Positions 45,050-54,750 of a stretch of 64,000 nucleotides of DNA are shown in pieces; positions within the stretch are counted from its first letter, which is position 1, and each line of letters starts with the position of its first letter. Source of the stretch: Gammaproteobacteria bacterium (GTDB lineage Bacteria > Pseudomonadota > Gammaproteobacteria > Burkholderiales > Rhodocyclaceae); NCBI GenBank assembly GCA_018825305.1, contig JAHJEO010000016.1, forward strand, positions 62,001 to 126,000. The letters are read 5' to 3'. Below the pieces are notes generated by a model. It saw only the letters and a list, made by a program, of their open reading frames with translations, made no database searches and was not told the origin of the DNA. The position numbers and the translations under genes were made by a program.

Positions 45050-45484
45050 TTACGCGATGTCGGTGAGCCAGTTGATGCCGTCGGCCTGCATGTCGACGAA
45101 GCACCAGAAAGCGATACCCTGCTCGCGCCACTCGTTGGCGGCGTGTTCGAATACCTGCAGGGTCTGGACGAAGTCGGCTTCGGCACGGCCGTGGATGCCG
45201 TCGCAGTGTTCGAGAATGACGACGTAGCCCTCGGCCGGGCGCCAGCCGAGGTCGGCGAAGCAATCGAGCAGGGCATCCCAGTTGTGGCCGAACCATTCGG
45301 GGAAGGCCATGGCGTGGGCGATGGTGTCGAGCAGTTGATCCTTGTCGCGCGCCGCGGCGAGGTCGACGCGAAAAACGAAAAACCCGTTGGCTTCGGCTGC
45401 GGTGATCAGGCCGGCCTCGCCGTCGCCGGGCATGTGATAGACGCCGGCGTGTTCCACCTGGGCCAGGATGCCTTCATAGTTCAT
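45050..45484 (-). CDS. Barstar family ribonuclease inhibitor
   Basis: Cytoplasmic inhibitor of 144 residues. The barstar core is visible from about residue 35: FFVFRVDLAAARDKDQLLDT, then FPEWFGHNWDALLDCFADL with the conserved Trp-Asp-Ala-Leu segment that faces the RNase. It overlaps the secreted RNase gene by 4 bases, so inhibitor and enzyme are made together. It should neutralise that RNase before export. Confidence 0.92.
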   Translation of the reverse strand: MNYEGILAQVEHAGVYHMPGDGEAGLITAAEANGFFVFRVDLAAARDKDQLLDTIAHAMAFPEWFGHNWDALLDCFADLGWRPAEGYVVILEHCDGIHGRAEADFVQTLQVFEHAANEWREQGIAFWCFVDMQADGINWLTDIA

Positions 45485-45825
45485 TCGCGGATCTTCCTGA
45501 AACTGCGGTAGTGGTCGGCGCTGTAGTGGCAGTCGTGCTGGCGTTCTCCACCGCAGACGATGCGCCGTGCGCCGCGATGGCGGACGCCGGGCGTAGCCAC
45601 CGTGTATTCGCGGTAGTGGCCGCGCGGCCGCAACGGCAGCCGTTTCTCGAAGTTGTTGAAGACGATGCCGTCGCGCTTGTGCGGGAAAGGGCCGCCCTGC
45701 CGGATCAGCTTCAGGGTCTCCCTTCCTTCAGGCGGCAGGTCGGCCCGTGAGATCTCCTGCGCCCATGCCGTACTGCCCGATCCGAACAGGCCGCACAGCA
45801 ACAGGGCGGCGAGCAGCCGGAGCAT
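45481..45825 (-). CDS. Secreted guanyl-specific ribonuclease (RNase Sa/barnase-like)
   Basis: Exported RNase of 114 residues. Signal peptide MLRLLAALLLCGLFGSGSTAWA is followed by a small RNase N1/T1-family domain. Likely catalytic residues are E73 (YREYTV), R88 (GARRIVCGG) and H105 (ADHYRSF), matching E54, R69 and H85 of RNase Sa. C91 and C99 may pair. The start at 45825 gives the signal peptide. It lies 12 bases after aspS and overlaps its barstar inhibitor gene. Confidence 0.9.
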   Translation of the reverse strand: MLRLLAALLLCGLFGSGSTAWAQEISRADLPPEGRETLKLIRQGGPFPHKRDGIVFNNFEKRLPLRPRGHYREYTVATPGVRHRGARRIVCGGERQHDCHYSADHYRSFRKIRE

Positions 45826-45836
45826 GGCCGCTCCGA

Positions 45837-47636
45837 TCAAGCCTTGTCGACCTCGACTTGGGTGTTGACCTTCTGGCGCAGGCGGATGTGCAGTTCGCGC
45901 AGTTGCTTCTCGTCGACACCGGAGGGCGCGTCGGTCAGCAGGCACTGGGCGCGCTGGGTCTTGGGGAAGGCGATGACGTCGCGGATCGATTCGGCGCCGG
46001 TCATCAGGGTGACGATGCGGTCGAGGCCGAAAGCCAGGCCGCCGTGTGGCGGCGCGCCGTAGCGCAGGGCGTCGAGCAGGAAGCCGAACTTGGCGCGCTG
46101 TTCCTCCTCGCCGATGCCGAGCGCCTCGAACACCCGCGCCTGCACGTCCGCCTTGTGGATACGCACCGAGCCGCCGCCGATTTCCCAGCCGTTCAGCGCG
46201 AGATCATAGGCCTTGGCAAGGCATTCGCCGGGATTGGTCTTCATCAGCTCGTCGTGGCCGTCCTTGGGCGAGGTGAATGGGTGGTGGCAGGCGGTCCAGC
46301 GCTTGTCTTCCTCGTCGTATTCGAACATCGGGAAATCGACCACCCAGACCGGCTCCCAGGCCTTGCCATTGAGGAAGCCTTTCTCGTGGCCGATCTTGCT
46401 GCGCAGAGCGCCCAGGGCGTCGTTCACGACCTTGGTCTTGTCGGCACCGAAGAAGATCAGGTCGCCCGACTGTGCGCCGGTGCGCTCGACGATGGTCTTG
46501 AGCGCGGATTCGTGGAGGTTCTTGACGATGGGCGACTGCAGGCCTTCCTCGTTGAGCTTGGAGGCGTCGTTGATCTTGATGTAGGCGAGGCCCTTGGCAC
46601 CGTAGATCTTGACGAACTCGGTGTAGCCGTCGATTTCGCCGCGGGTGAGCGTGGCGCCGCCGGGGATGCGCAGGGCGGCGACACGACCGCCGGACGTGGC
46701 CGGGCCGCTGAACACCTTGAAGGCGACATCGGCTACGGCATCGGTGACCTCGGTCAGTTCGAGCGTCACGCGCAGGTCTGGCTTGTCCGAGCCGAAGCGG
46801 CGCATCGCCTCGGCGTAGCTCATGCGCGGGAAGGGATTCGGCAGGTCGACCGCCAGCGCTTCCTTGAACACGGTGCGGATCATCTCCTCGACGATGGCAG
46901 TGATCTGCGCTTCGTCGAGGAAGGAGGTTTCGAGATCGACCTGGGTGAATTCCGGCTGACGGTCGGCGCGCAGGTCCTCGTCGCGGAAGCACTTGGTGAT
47001 CTGGTAATAGCGGTCGAAGCCGGCAACCATCAGCAGCTGCTTGAACAGCTGCGGCGATTGCGGCAGGGCGAAGAACTGGCCGGGATGCACGCGCGACGGC
47101 ACCAGGTAGTCGCGGGCGCCCTCGGGGGTGCTCTTGGTCAGCATCGGTGTTTCGATGTCGATGAAGCCATTGGCATCGAGGAAGCGGCGGAAGGACATGG
47201 CCGTCTTGTAGCGCAGCATCATGTTCTTCTGCATCTGCGGCCGACGCAGGTCGATGACGCGATGGAGCAGGCGCACGTTCTCGGACAGGTTGTCGTCGTC
47301 GAGCTGGAACGGCGGCGTGACGGCGGCATTCAGAATCTCAAGCTCGTGGCAGAGGATCTCGACCTCACCCGACGGCATGTTGGGATTCTCGGTGCCGGCG
47401 GGACGGCGGCGCACCTTGCCGGTGATCTTCAGCACGAACTCGTTGCGCACGGCTTCGGCGAGCGCGAACATTTCCGGCCGGTCGGGGTCGCACACGATCT
47501 GGGCGAGGCCTTCGCGGTCGCGCAGGTCGATGAAGATGACGCCGCCGTGATCGCGGCGGCGGTGGTTCCAGCCGCAGAGCGTCACGACCTGGTCGACGTT
47601 GGAGGCGGATAGCTGGCCGCAGTAGTGGGTACGCAT
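45837..47636 (-). CDS. aspS: Aspartyl-tRNA synthetase
   Basis: Class II synthetase of 599 residues charging tRNA-Asp. An N-terminal OB-fold anticodon-binding domain (about 1-105) precedes the catalytic core with motif 2 [16 protein letters not shown] and motif 3 [13 protein letters not shown]. The bacterial GAD insertion domain lies at about 300-420. Downstream come the RNase, barstar and nudB genes. The copy of the 25-bp repeat at 47653 lies in its short upstream gap. Confidence 0.97.
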   Translation of the reverse strand: MRTHYCGQLSASNVDQVVTLCGWNHRRRDHGGVIFIDLRDREGLAQIVCDPDRPEMFALAEAVRNEFVLKITGKVRRRPAGTENPNMPSGEVEILCHELEILNAAVTPPFQLDDDNLSENVRLLHRVIDLRRPQMQKNMMLRYKTAMSFRRFLDANGFIDIETPMLTKSTPEGARDYLVPSRVHPGQFFALPQSPQLFKQLLMVAGFDRYYQITKCFRDEDLRADRQPEFTQVDLETSFLDEAQITAIVEEMIRTVFKEALAVDLPNPFPRMSYAEAMRRFGSDKPDLRVTLELTEVTDAVADVAFKVFSGPATSGGRVAALRIPGGATLTRGEIDGYTEFVKIYGAKGLAYIKINDASKLNEEGLQSPIVKNLHESALKTIVERTGAQSGDLIFFGADKTKVVNDALGALRSKIGHEKGFLNGKAWEPVWVVDFPMFEYDEEDKRWTACHHPFTSPKDGHDELMKTNPGECLAKAYDLALNGWEIGGGSVRIHKADVQARVFEALGIGEEEQRAKFGFLLDALRYGAPPHGGLAFGLDRIVTLMTGAESIRDVIAFPKTQRAQCLLTDAPSGVDEKQLRELHIRLRQKVNTQVEVDKA

Positions 47637-47652
47637 GGGGTTCTCGTTTGCA

Positions 47653-47678
47653 GAAAAGTCGGCGCTGGCGATACGGCG
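47653..47678 (+). repeat. 25-bp dispersed repeat, copy 5 (upstream of aspS)
   Basis: GAAAAGTCGGCGCTGGCG, AT, ACGGCG. The only intergenic copy, filling part of the 64-base gap between the DUF502 gene and aspS. Confidence 0.75.
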
Positions 47679-47700
47679 GTATCGTTGCGCCAGTGATGAA

Positions 47701-48345
47701 TTATTCGTTCTGGGCGCGGCCGATCAGGTTGGCACCGCCGACGCGGCCATTGCCACGCAGCGGCGGGGCGACCACGCCCATCGAGACGATGTACTTGAGG
47801 GCATCGTCAACGCTCATGTCGAGTTCGATGGTATCGCGCTTGCGCACGAAGAAAAAGAAACCGTTGACCGGACTCGGTGCGGTCGGAATGAAAACGCTGA
47901 CAACCTCGTCGTCGGTGTGCTGCGACACGTCCGTCGTCGGCGTGCCGGTCTGAAACGCCACGGCCCAGGCTTCGGGGTGGGGGTAACGCACCAGCAGCAC
48001 CTTGCGGAATGCCTCGCCGCTGCCCGAGAACAGGGTGTCGCTGACCTGCTTGACGCTGTAATAGATCGACTTGACCACCGGGATGCGCGACAACAGCGCT
48101 TCCCAGAATCGGACCAGGCGCTGGCCGATGAAGTTGGCCGTGACCAGGCCGGTGATGAAGACGACCAGCAGCGTCAGCAAGGTGCCAATGCCCGGAATAT
48201 AGATGCCGAGCAGTTGCTCGGGCTGGATCGCGCGTGGCAGCAGCAGCAGCGATTGGTCCATGGCGCGGACGATCAGCGACAGTACCCAGACGGTGATGAC
48301 CAGCGGGACCCAGATCAGCAGGCCGGTAATGAAGTATTTTTTCAA
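47701..48345 (-). CDS. DUF502 family membrane protein
   Basis: Inner-membrane protein of 214 residues with two N-terminal transmembrane helices (about 5-27 and 52-75) and a soluble domain ([36 protein letters not shown]). The family is conserved between fmdB and aspS genes in betaproteobacteria. Its function is not established. It starts 41 bases after fmdB and is probably in the same transcript. Confidence 0.9.
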   Translation of the reverse strand: MKKYFITGLLIWVPLVITVWVLSLIVRAMDQSLLLLPRAIQPEQLLGIYIPGIGTLLTLLVVFITGLVTANFIGQRLVRFWEALLSRIPVVKSIYYSVKQVSDTLFSGSGEAFRKVLLVRYPHPEAWAVAFQTGTPTTDVSQHTDDEVVSVFIPTAPSPVNGFFFFVRKRDTIELDMSVDDALKYIVSMGVVAPPLRGNGRVGGANLIGRAQNE

Positions 48346-48386
48346 GAGCTACTCGATTGAGCGAGGCAGTGACCGGCGGGGTTCGC

Positions 48387-48638
48387 CTAGTTGCCGGCGC
48401 ATGAGCCGGTGCCGCCCTGGCAGGGCGGCAAGCTTTCGCTCTTGGGTTTGGCGCCGCCGCCCTTGAAATCGGTAGCGTACCAGCCGTTGCCCTTGAGCTG
48501 AAAGCCCGGCGCGGTCAGCTGTTTCGCGAATGCCTCGGCCTTGCATGCCGGGCAGGTGGTGAGCGGCGCATCGGCCATTTTTTGCATGACGTCCTGCTCA
48601 TGATTGCAGCTGCTGCAACGATAGGCGTAAATGGGCAT
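48387..48638 (-). CDS. FmdB-type zinc ribbon protein
   Basis: Small regulatory-type protein of 83 residues. The zinc ribbon uses C8, C11, C29 and C32 (YRCSSC, CPAC), followed by the KQLTAPGFQLKGNGWYATDFKG stretch typical of FmdB/CxxC_CXXC_SSSS proteins. The start has GGGAGG 8 bases upstream; that element belongs to the flanking repeat. First gene of the fmdB-DUF502-aspS series. Confidence 0.92.
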   Translation of the reverse strand: MPIYAYRCSSCNHEQDVMQKMADAPLTTCPACKAEAFAKQLTAPGFQLKGNGWYATDFKGGGAKPKSESLPPCQGGTGSCAGN

Positions 48639-48654
48639 GGTTATGCCTCCCGAA

Positions 48655-48717
48655 AGGCCGCCTCGAGAGAGGCGGCGCCCCCTGCGGGGGTAGCGAATGA
48701 AATGAGCGTGGGGGCCA
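48655..48717 (-). repeat. Intergenic repeat upstream of fmdB
   Basis: On the minus strand it opens with TGGCCCCCACGCTCATTTC and carries a CCCCCGCAGGGGG hairpin and a GCCGCCTC-TC-TCGAGGCGGC stem. It belongs to the family at 10541 and 17110. Its end runs into the ribosome binding site of fmdB. Confidence 0.65.
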
Positions 48718-48861
48718 TGATCAGCTCCGGAAAAGAAAAGGATTATATCGTAAGGGCTTAAGGCAAAAGGACTTCGTCCGTCCGCTGTGCCCAAGCCAAG
48801 CCGGGTAGTTGGACGGCAGGAAAATGCGACCAGTCGCCACCGAATTCAAGCCCATTCGGGC

Positions 48862-49704
48862 CTAGATCGCGAGGTGCAGATAGGCGCTGGTCAGCGGCTT
48901 TCCCCAGAACAGGGCGATAACGCCTGCAATGGCAAGGTAGGGGCCGAAAGGAATGGGTACGTCGCGGCCGTGTTTGGTCAGCACCATCAGCGCGATGCCG
49001 ACCACGGCGCCGACGAAGGATGAGAGCAGGATGGTCAGCGGCAGGACCGCCCAGCCGGTCCATGCGCCTATCGCCGCCAACAGCTTGAAGTCGCCGAAGC
49101 CCATGCCTTCCTTGCCGGTGGCGAGCTTGAACATCCAGTACACCGACCACAGGATCAGATAGCCTGCCGCGGCACCCAGAACGGCACTCTTGAGGTCGGT
49201 AAAGACGCCGAAGGCGTTGAACAGCAGCCCGGCCCAGAGCAGGGGCAGGGTAATGTCGTCGGGAAGCAGTTGCGTGTCGAAGTCGATCAAAGTCAGCGCG
49301 ATCATCGCGGCGATGAACAGCATCGCGCCGGCTGCCGCCGCTGTTGGCCCCAACTGCCACGCGGCAAAGGCGAAGGCGAAGCCAGTGAATATTTCGACCA
49401 AGGGGTAGCGCGGGCTGATGCGGGCGCGACAGCCGCGACAGCGCCCGCCGAGAACCAGATAGCTGACGACCGGGATGTTCTCGAGTGCGGTGATGCGGTG
49501 GCCGCAATGCGGACAGCGCGAGCGCGGCGTCGCCAAGGTCAGCGGCTCGTGCTCGGGCGCCGTCTCACCCCGCAGCTCGGCGCACTGCGACAACCAGTCG
49601 CGCTCCATCATGATCGGCAGACGATGGATGACGACGTTGAGGAAACTGCCGACCGCAAGACCGAATACGGCAGCAAGAGCGATCAGGCCCGGATCGGCTG
49701 CCAT
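48862..49704 (-). CDS. pilD: Prepilin peptidase/N-methyltransferase PilD
   Basis: Polytopic inner-membrane aspartic protease of 280 residues that cleaves class III leaders and methylates the new N-terminus. The N-terminal cytoplasmic zinc loop has CPHC and CRGC. The two catalytic aspartates lie in LIDFDTQLLPDD and GFGDFKLLAA. About eight membrane helices. It should process all prepilins of the MSHA locus at 18-33 kb. It follows pilC by 20 bases; the usual downstream coaE is not seen. Confidence 0.96.
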   Translation of the reverse strand: MAADPGLIALAAVFGLAVGSFLNVVIHRLPIMMERDWLSQCAELRGETAPEHEPLTLATPRSRCPHCGHRITALENIPVVSYLVLGGRCRGCRARISPRYPLVEIFTGFAFAFAAWQLGPTAAAAGAMLFIAAMIALTLIDFDTQLLPDDITLPLLWAGLLFNAFGVFTDLKSAVLGAAAGYLILWSVYWMFKLATGKEGMGFGDFKLLAAIGAWTGWAVLPLTILLSSFVGAVVGIALMVLTKHGRDVPIPFGPYLAIAGVIALFWGKPLTSAYLHLAI

Positions 49705-49724
49705 GACAAGAATGGAGGAGGCGA

Positions 49725-50957
49725 TTAGCCGACGACCGAGCCGAGCTTGAAGATCGGCAGGTACATGGCAATCACCAGGCCGCCGATGAGTCCGCCGAGG
49801 AAGACCATGATGATCGGTTCCATCAAGCTTGAGAGTGCGGACACTGCATCATCGACTTCCTGTTCGTAAAAGTCCGCCACCTTCGAGAGCATGTTGTCCA
49901 GTTGGCCGGACTCCTCACCGATCGATACCATCTGCAGGGTCATGTTGGGAAAGACATTGGCATTCTGCATGGCGACTGTCAGGCTGGTGCCGCTACTGAC
50001 TTCGGCCTGGATCTGCCGGGTCGCGCTTTCGTAAACATAATTCCCTGACGCGCCACCTACCGAGTCCAGTGCCTCCACCAGAGGCACGCCGGCGGCGAAC
50101 ATCGTCGAGCAGGTCCGGGTCCAGCGCGCGACCGTACCCTTCAAGATGACGTCGCCGAAGATGGGCAACTTGAGTGCCAGCCGATCCATGAATATCTGCA
50201 TCATCTTCGAGCGCCTCCACGTATAGAGGAATGTGTAAATGGCCCCGGCAGCGGCGCCAAAAATGATGTACCAGTTGGCCACGAAAAAATCGGATATTGC
50301 GATGACAACCAGCGTCGGTCCTGGCAGGTCGCCACCAAAGCTCTTGAACACGTCCTTGAAGGCCGGTACTACGAAGATCATGATCACTGCCGTGACCAGA
50401 AAGGCGATGACCATGATCGAGATCGGGTAGAACAGGGCGCCCTTGATCTTGGCTTTGATCGCCTGGGTTTTTTCCTTGTAGGTGGCGAGGCGATCAAGCA
50501 ATGTCTCAAGAATACCGGCTTGCTCGCCGGCAGCGATCAGGTTGCAGAACAACTGGTCGAAATGCAGCGGGTACTTGCGGAAGGCCGATGCCAGGGCGGA
50601 GCCGGTCTCTACATCGGTCTTGATGTCTTGCAACAATTTTGACACCGCCGGGTTGTTGTGACCCTTGCCGACAATGTCGAAGGATTGCAGCAAAGGCACG
50701 CCAGCCTTCATCATCGTAGCCAACTGCCGCGTAAACAGGGTGATGTCCTTTTCGCTGACGGATCCACCGCCCTTGAGCCGCTGCTTCTTGATCTTGACCG
50801 GAAGCAGCCCTTGGCGACGTAGTGCGCTACTGACCACCGTTTCGGTAGTGGCACGCATTTCGCCCCGAACTACTTTCCCAGCTTTGTCCTTGCCTTCCCA
50901 AGCAAAGCTGAAGTCTTTCACAGCGGTTGGCGCCGGTTTCTTTGCTGCGGTTGCCAT
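49725..50957 (-). CDS. pilC: Type IV pilus inner-membrane platform protein PilC
   Basis: GspF-family platform protein of 410 residues, second copy beside MshG. Two T2SSF domains (about 75-198 and 278-400) and three transmembrane helices (about 175-200, 225-245, 382-403) are visible. An N-terminal extension carries FAWEGKDKAGKVVRGEMRA. It serves a type IVa pilus distinct from MSHA. A pilB gene would normally precede it, but a CorC-type gene lies upstream instead. Confidence 0.95.
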   Translation of the reverse strand: MATAAKKPAPTAVKDFSFAWEGKDKAGKVVRGEMRATTETVVSSALRRQGLLPVKIKKQRLKGGGSVSEKDITLFTRQLATMMKAGVPLLQSFDIVGKGHNNPAVSKLLQDIKTDVETGSALASAFRKYPLHFDQLFCNLIAAGEQAGILETLLDRLATYKEKTQAIKAKIKGALFYPISIMVIAFLVTAVIMIFVVPAFKDVFKSFGGDLPGPTLVVIAISDFFVANWYIIFGAAAGAIYTFLYTWRRSKMMQIFMDRLALKLPIFGDVILKGTVARWTRTCSTMFAAGVPLVEALDSVGGASGNYVYESATRQIQAEVSSGTSLTVAMQNANVFPNMTLQMVSIGEESGQLDNMLSKVADFYEQEVDDAVSALSSLMEPIIMVFLGGLIGGLVIAMYLPIFKLGSVVG

Positions 50958-51143
50958 GGGCTCGCCTCGTTTGAATCGTGCGTTTGAGCGGTATGAAGCC
51001 GGATTCTAGTGCCAGCTGCCGTTTCTGTGCCGGCACCGTAAGTCTTCTCGCCAACACCATGAAATGTCAACGGTATTGGGCGATGATGCCGTTACCGGCG
51101 GGGTTTGTAAAGCCAATCGGGCGGGGCTGGGCGAAAGGCGAGG

Positions 51144-52421
51144 TCAGGTGGTGCCGTTTTCCGGTTGCCACAGGCGCACAGTCTTGATGCGGCGATCCTG
51201 TGTCTGGACGATTTCCATCGCGACGTCGCCGATGCGCAAGCCGACCCCGACCTCGGGGATGTCCTGCAGGTGTTCCACGATAAGGCCGTTCAGGGTCTTC
51301 GGACCATCGGTGGGCAGTGACAGGCCGAGTGCGCGGTTGAGTTCGCGCAGATGCTGGCTGCCGTCGACCAGTGCCGACTTGTCTTCCTGCCACGCAATGG
51401 AACTGGGCCCGCCCGGCATGCCGGTGGTGAACTTGCCGACGATTTCCTCGATGATGTCCTCGAGTGTCACCAGGCCGAGCAATTCGCCGTATTCGTCCAC
51501 CACCAGCCCCGTGCGCTGGCGGTTGTCGCGGAAAAACTGCAACTGGGCATAGATCGGCGTCGAGGCCGGGACGAAGTAGGGTTCGCTCAATTGCTCGCGC
51601 AGTGCCGTGACGCCCAACTCGCCCTCCAGGGCGCCGGCGATCAGCCGGCGCACCTGAAGCATGCCGACGATGTTGCCCGGTTCGCGCTCGAAGACCGGCA
51701 GGCGACTATGGAAGCTGGTAGCTAGGTGAGAGCGGATGGTATCCGGTGGATCATTCAGGTCGACTCCTTCGATTTCCCCGCGTGGGGTCATGATGTCCGC
51801 CACGGTGACGTGTTCCAGGTCGAACAGATTGACGAGGATCGCGCGGTGCGGTGCCGGGATGAAATGGCTTGATTCGAGCACCACCGATCGCAGTTCCTCG
51901 GCATTGAGATGAGTGGGTTCGCCCACCGAATCGGTTTTCAGGCGCAGCAGATGCAGCAGGCCGGAGGCGAACAGGTTGATGAACCAGACGAGGGGGTAGG
52001 TCAGTCGCAACAGCGGCCAGAGGATGTAACCCAGCAGCACCGCCAACCTGTCGGCATGTGTCGCGCCGATGATTTTCGGCGTGATTTCCGAGAAGACCAG
52101 AATCAGGAAGGTGATCAGCAGTGTGCCGGCGCCGAGCGCCCACTTGTCTTCGCCGAAAAGCTCGATGGTAATTACCGACACCAGCGTTGCCGCACCGGCG
52201 TTGATCAGGTTGTTGCCGAGCAGTATCACGCCCAGCATCTTGTCCGTCTTGCCGAGAAGCTCAAGCGCCAGCGATGCGCCACGGCTGCCTTGTGCGGCCA
52301 TGTGGCGCAGACGGTAGCGGTTGCTTGCCATCATCGCCGTCTCGGTCATGGAAAAGAAACCGGACCCCACCAGCAGCGCCACCAGGGCGAGCAATTGCGT
52401 CGATAGGGGGATTTCGCCCAT
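51144..52421 (-). CDS. HlyC/CorC family membrane protein
   Basis: Protein of 425 residues. A CNNM/DUF21 membrane domain with four helices (about 5-200) is followed by two CBS domains (about 215-340; VADIMTPRGEIEGVDL and GLVVDEYGELLGLVTLEDIIEEIVG) and a C-terminal CorC_HlyC domain. Such proteins relate to magnesium or cobalt transport and stress resistance. The start shares bases with the stop of the CcsA-like gene, so both form an operon. Confidence 0.92.
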   Translation of the reverse strand: MGEIPLSTQLLALVALLVGSGFFSMTETAMMASNRYRLRHMAAQGSRGASLALELLGKTDKMLGVILLGNNLINAGAATLVSVITIELFGEDKWALGAGTLLITFLILVFSEITPKIIGATHADRLAVLLGYILWPLLRLTYPLVWFINLFASGLLHLLRLKTDSVGEPTHLNAEELRSVVLESSHFIPAPHRAILVNLFDLEHVTVADIMTPRGEIEGVDLNDPPDTIRSHLATSFHSRLPVFEREPGNIVGMLQVRRLIAGALEGELGVTALREQLSEPYFVPASTPIYAQLQFFRDNRQRTGLVVDEYGELLGLVTLEDIIEEIVGKFTTGMPGGPSSIAWQEDKSALVDGSQHLRELNRALGLSLPTDGPKTLNGLIVEHLQDIPEVGVGLRIGDVAMEIVQTQDRRIKTVRLWQPENGTT

Positions 52422-53248
52422 CAGATGCGGCCGAGAATGACTTCGAGCACGAAGCGGCTGCCGATGTAGGCCAGTAACAGGGTGCCAAAGCCGGCCAGCG
52501 TCCAGCGCAGGGCCAGTCGACCGCGCCAGCCGCGCAGATGGCGGCCGGCCAGCAAGGCGGCAAAGATCAACCAGGAGAGGATGGCGAACACGGTCTTGTG
52601 GTTGAAGGGCAGCGCTTTGCCAAACAATGTCTCCGAGAAAACGATGCCGGATACTAGCGTCAGCGTCAACAGAGCGAAGGCGACGTGGATCAGCCGGAAC
52701 AGCAACGCTTCCATGGTCAGCAGCGGCGGCAGCCCGGCGAACAGGGGCGTCAGGCGACCGCGATGCAGGCGCTTTTCGGCGACCGCCATCAATACCGCAT
52801 GCAATGCTGCGAGGGTGAATAGACTGTAAGCCAGCATGGCCATCAGGAAGTGGGCACGAAACGCCGGCGAGTCGGCGTTGACCAGCAGGTGCTGGCCCGG
52901 CAGGACGGGCGGCAGCAGCACGCATACGGCAGCCAGCGGCAGTCCCAGCATCTGCAGGCCTTCCATGCGGGCATAGAAGCTCTCGATCCAATAGAGGGTA
53001 ATGGCCAGCCACAGGATCAGGGACAGCGCCAATGCGGCGCCAAAACTCATGGCCGCGCCCGGGAAGATTCCCTGGGCCAATGTCGCCCCGTGAGTGACCA
53101 GCGCCGCCAGCAGCCAGGTGCGCTCCCAGCCAGCCAGCCCGGCCACCGGTTGATCCAGCGCCGGGCCGCGCCAGCGGCTGCGCCAGAAGTGCAGGGCGAG
53201 GCCGCCGTAAAGGGCCGCCGCTAGGACATGCAGTAAAATCGCAGGCAT
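52421..53248 (-). CDS. CcsA/YpjD-like cytochrome c assembly family protein
   Basis: Polytopic membrane protein of 275 residues with about eight transmembrane helices. It belongs to the cytochrome c assembly (CcsA/ResC/CcmC-like) group, with conserved histidines in NADSPAFRAHFLMAMLAYS, LIHVAFALL and FNHKTVFAILSW. It lies divergent from ffh, exactly as the inner-membrane YpjD/CorE homologues do in many proteobacteria. A role in haem handling is inferred from the family. Confidence 0.9.
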   Translation of the reverse strand: MPAILLHVLAAALYGGLALHFWRSRWRGPALDQPVAGLAGWERTWLLAALVTHGATLAQGIFPGAAMSFGAALALSLILWLAITLYWIESFYARMEGLQMLGLPLAAVCVLLPPVLPGQHLLVNADSPAFRAHFLMAMLAYSLFTLAALHAVLMAVAEKRLHRGRLTPLFAGLPPLLTMEALLFRLIHVAFALLTLTLVSGIVFSETLFGKALPFNHKTVFAILSWLIFAALLAGRHLRGWRGRLALRWTLAGFGTLLLAYIGSRFVLEVILGRI

Positions 53249-53295
53249 CCCCGAAGTCTATCGCATCTCCACTTTTTCACTTTATCCCAGTCACC

Positions 53296-54654
53296 ATGCT
53301 CGACAACCTGACCCAGCGGCTTGGCCGCGTCGTCAAGACGCTGCGCGGCCAAGCGCGCCTGACCGAGGACAATATTTCCGAGATGTTGCGGGAGGTGCGC
53401 ATGGCCTTGCTGGAGGCCGACGTTGCGCTGCCCGTCGTCAAGGACTTCATCGCCCGTGTCAGGGAAAAGGCAGTGGGCCAGGAGGTTATCGGCTCACTCA
53501 CGCCAGGACAGGCGCTGGTCGGCGTGGTGCATCGCGAATTGACCCAGCTCATGGGCGGTCAGGCGGTAGGGCTTAACCTTGCGGCACAGCCGCCGGCGAT
53601 CATCCTCATGTCCGGCCTGCAGGGCGCCGGCAAGACCACGACGACCGCCAAGCTTGGCAAATGGCTCAAGGAACGGCAGAAGAAGAAAGTGCTGGCGGTG
53701 AGTTGCGACGTCTATCGCCCGGCGGCCATAGAGCAACTGAAGGCCGTGTCGGCGCAGGCCGGGATCGAGTTTTTCCCCTCGCATGCCGGGGAGAAGCCCG
53801 CGGCCATCGCTGCTGCCGCGCTCGACTACGCGAAGAAACATTACTTCGATGTGCTGTTCGTCGATACCGCCGGCCGTCTTGCTGTCGACTCCGCGATGAT
53901 GGCCGAAATCAAGGAACTGCACGCCTTGCTGAACCCGGTCGAGAGCCTGTTCGTTGTCGACGCCATGCTCGGCCAGGATGCCGTCAATACCGCGCGCGCC
54001 TTCAACGAGGCGCTGCCGCTGACCGGTGTGGTGCTGACCAAGCTCGACGGCGATGCCCGCGGCGGTGCGGCGCTGTCGGTGCGGCATGTCACTGGCAAGC
54101 CGCTCAAGTTCGCCGGCGTCGGCGAGAAGCTGAATGGCATCGAGGAATTCCACCCCGAGCGCATGGCCAGCCGCATACTCGGCATGGGCGACATCCTTGG
54201 TCTGGTGGAGGATGCGCAGCGCGGCGTCGATCAGGACAAGGCGCAGGAGTTCGTCAAAAAGATGAAGTCCGGCAAGGGCTTCGACCTCAATGACTTCAAG
54301 GAGCAGATCGGCCAGATGCGCAAGATGGGCGGACTGTCGTCGATGCTCGAAAAAATGCCTGCGCAGTTTGCGCAGATGGCGCAGCAGGCTGGCAGCGCGG
54401 TCGAGGACAAGTCTGTTGGCCGCATCGAGGGCATCATCAATTCGATGACCCCGGGCGAACGATCGAAACCGGACCTCATCAAGGCCAGCCGCAAGCGTCG
54501 CATCGCTGCCGGGGCCGGGGTTCAGGTGCAGGAGGTCAATCGCCTGCTCAACCAGTTCGAGCAGACGCAGAAGATGATGAAGCAGTTCTCCAAGGGCGGC
54601 ATGGCCAAGATGATGCGTGGCATGAAAGGCATGCTGCCGGGCATGCCGCGCTAA
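53296..54654 (+). CDS. ffh: Signal recognition particle GTPase Ffh
   Basis: SRP54 homologue of 452 residues that binds 4.5S RNA and signal sequences and delivers ribosomes to FtsY. N domain (1-88), G domain with GLQGAGKT at 107-114 and DTAGR, and a Met-rich M domain (about 295-452; GGMAKMMRGMKGMLPGMPR end). Monocistronic by layout: divergent upstream, convergent downstream. Confidence 0.98.
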   Translation: MLDNLTQRLGRVVKTLRGQARLTEDNISEMLREVRMALLEADVALPVVKDFIARVREKAVGQEVIGSLTPGQALVGVVHRELTQLMGGQAVGLNLAAQPPAIILMSGLQGAGKTTTTAKLGKWLKERQKKKVLAVSCDVYRPAAIEQLKAVSAQAGIEFFPSHAGEKPAAIAAAALDYAKKHYFDVLFVDTAGRLAVDSAMMAEIKELHALLNPVESLFVVDAMLGQDAVNTARAFNEALPLTGVVLTKLDGDARGGAALSVRHVTGKPLKFAGVGEKLNGIEEFHPERMASRILGMGDILGLVEDAQRGVDQDKAQEFVKKMKSGKGFDLNDFKEQIGQMRKMGGLSSMLEKMPAQFAQMAQQAGSAVEDKSVGRIEGIINSMTPGERSKPDLIKASRKRRIAAGAGVQVQEVNRLLNQFEQTQKMMKQFSKGGMAKMMRGMKGMLPGMPR

Positions 54655-54721
54655 GCGCCGTTCACCGGTGCAGGCAGGATGATCGCCGTGCCGCTATCGC
54701 CGTCCGCAAGGGATACCGTGT

Positions 54722-54750
54722 CTCCGGCTCCGCCGGAGCCATAACTTTTT
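54722..54750 (+). terminator. Hairpin with T-run after ffh
   Basis: CTCCGGC-TCC-GCCGGAG (54722-54738) followed by CCATAAC and five Ts (54746-54750). A plausible rho-independent terminator for ffh, although the T-run is 7 bases from the stem and reaches the decarboxylase stop. Confidence 0.5.

Noticed and set aside
45747-47612. A 621-codon plus-strand frame over aspS
   Set aside because: Antisense shadow of aspS caused by high GC at third codon positions.
50283-50308. Possible motif copy in pilC (AAAAAATCGGAT...)
   Set aside because: Agreement with the consensus is too low, about 15 of 24, and the coding SDFF residues explain it.
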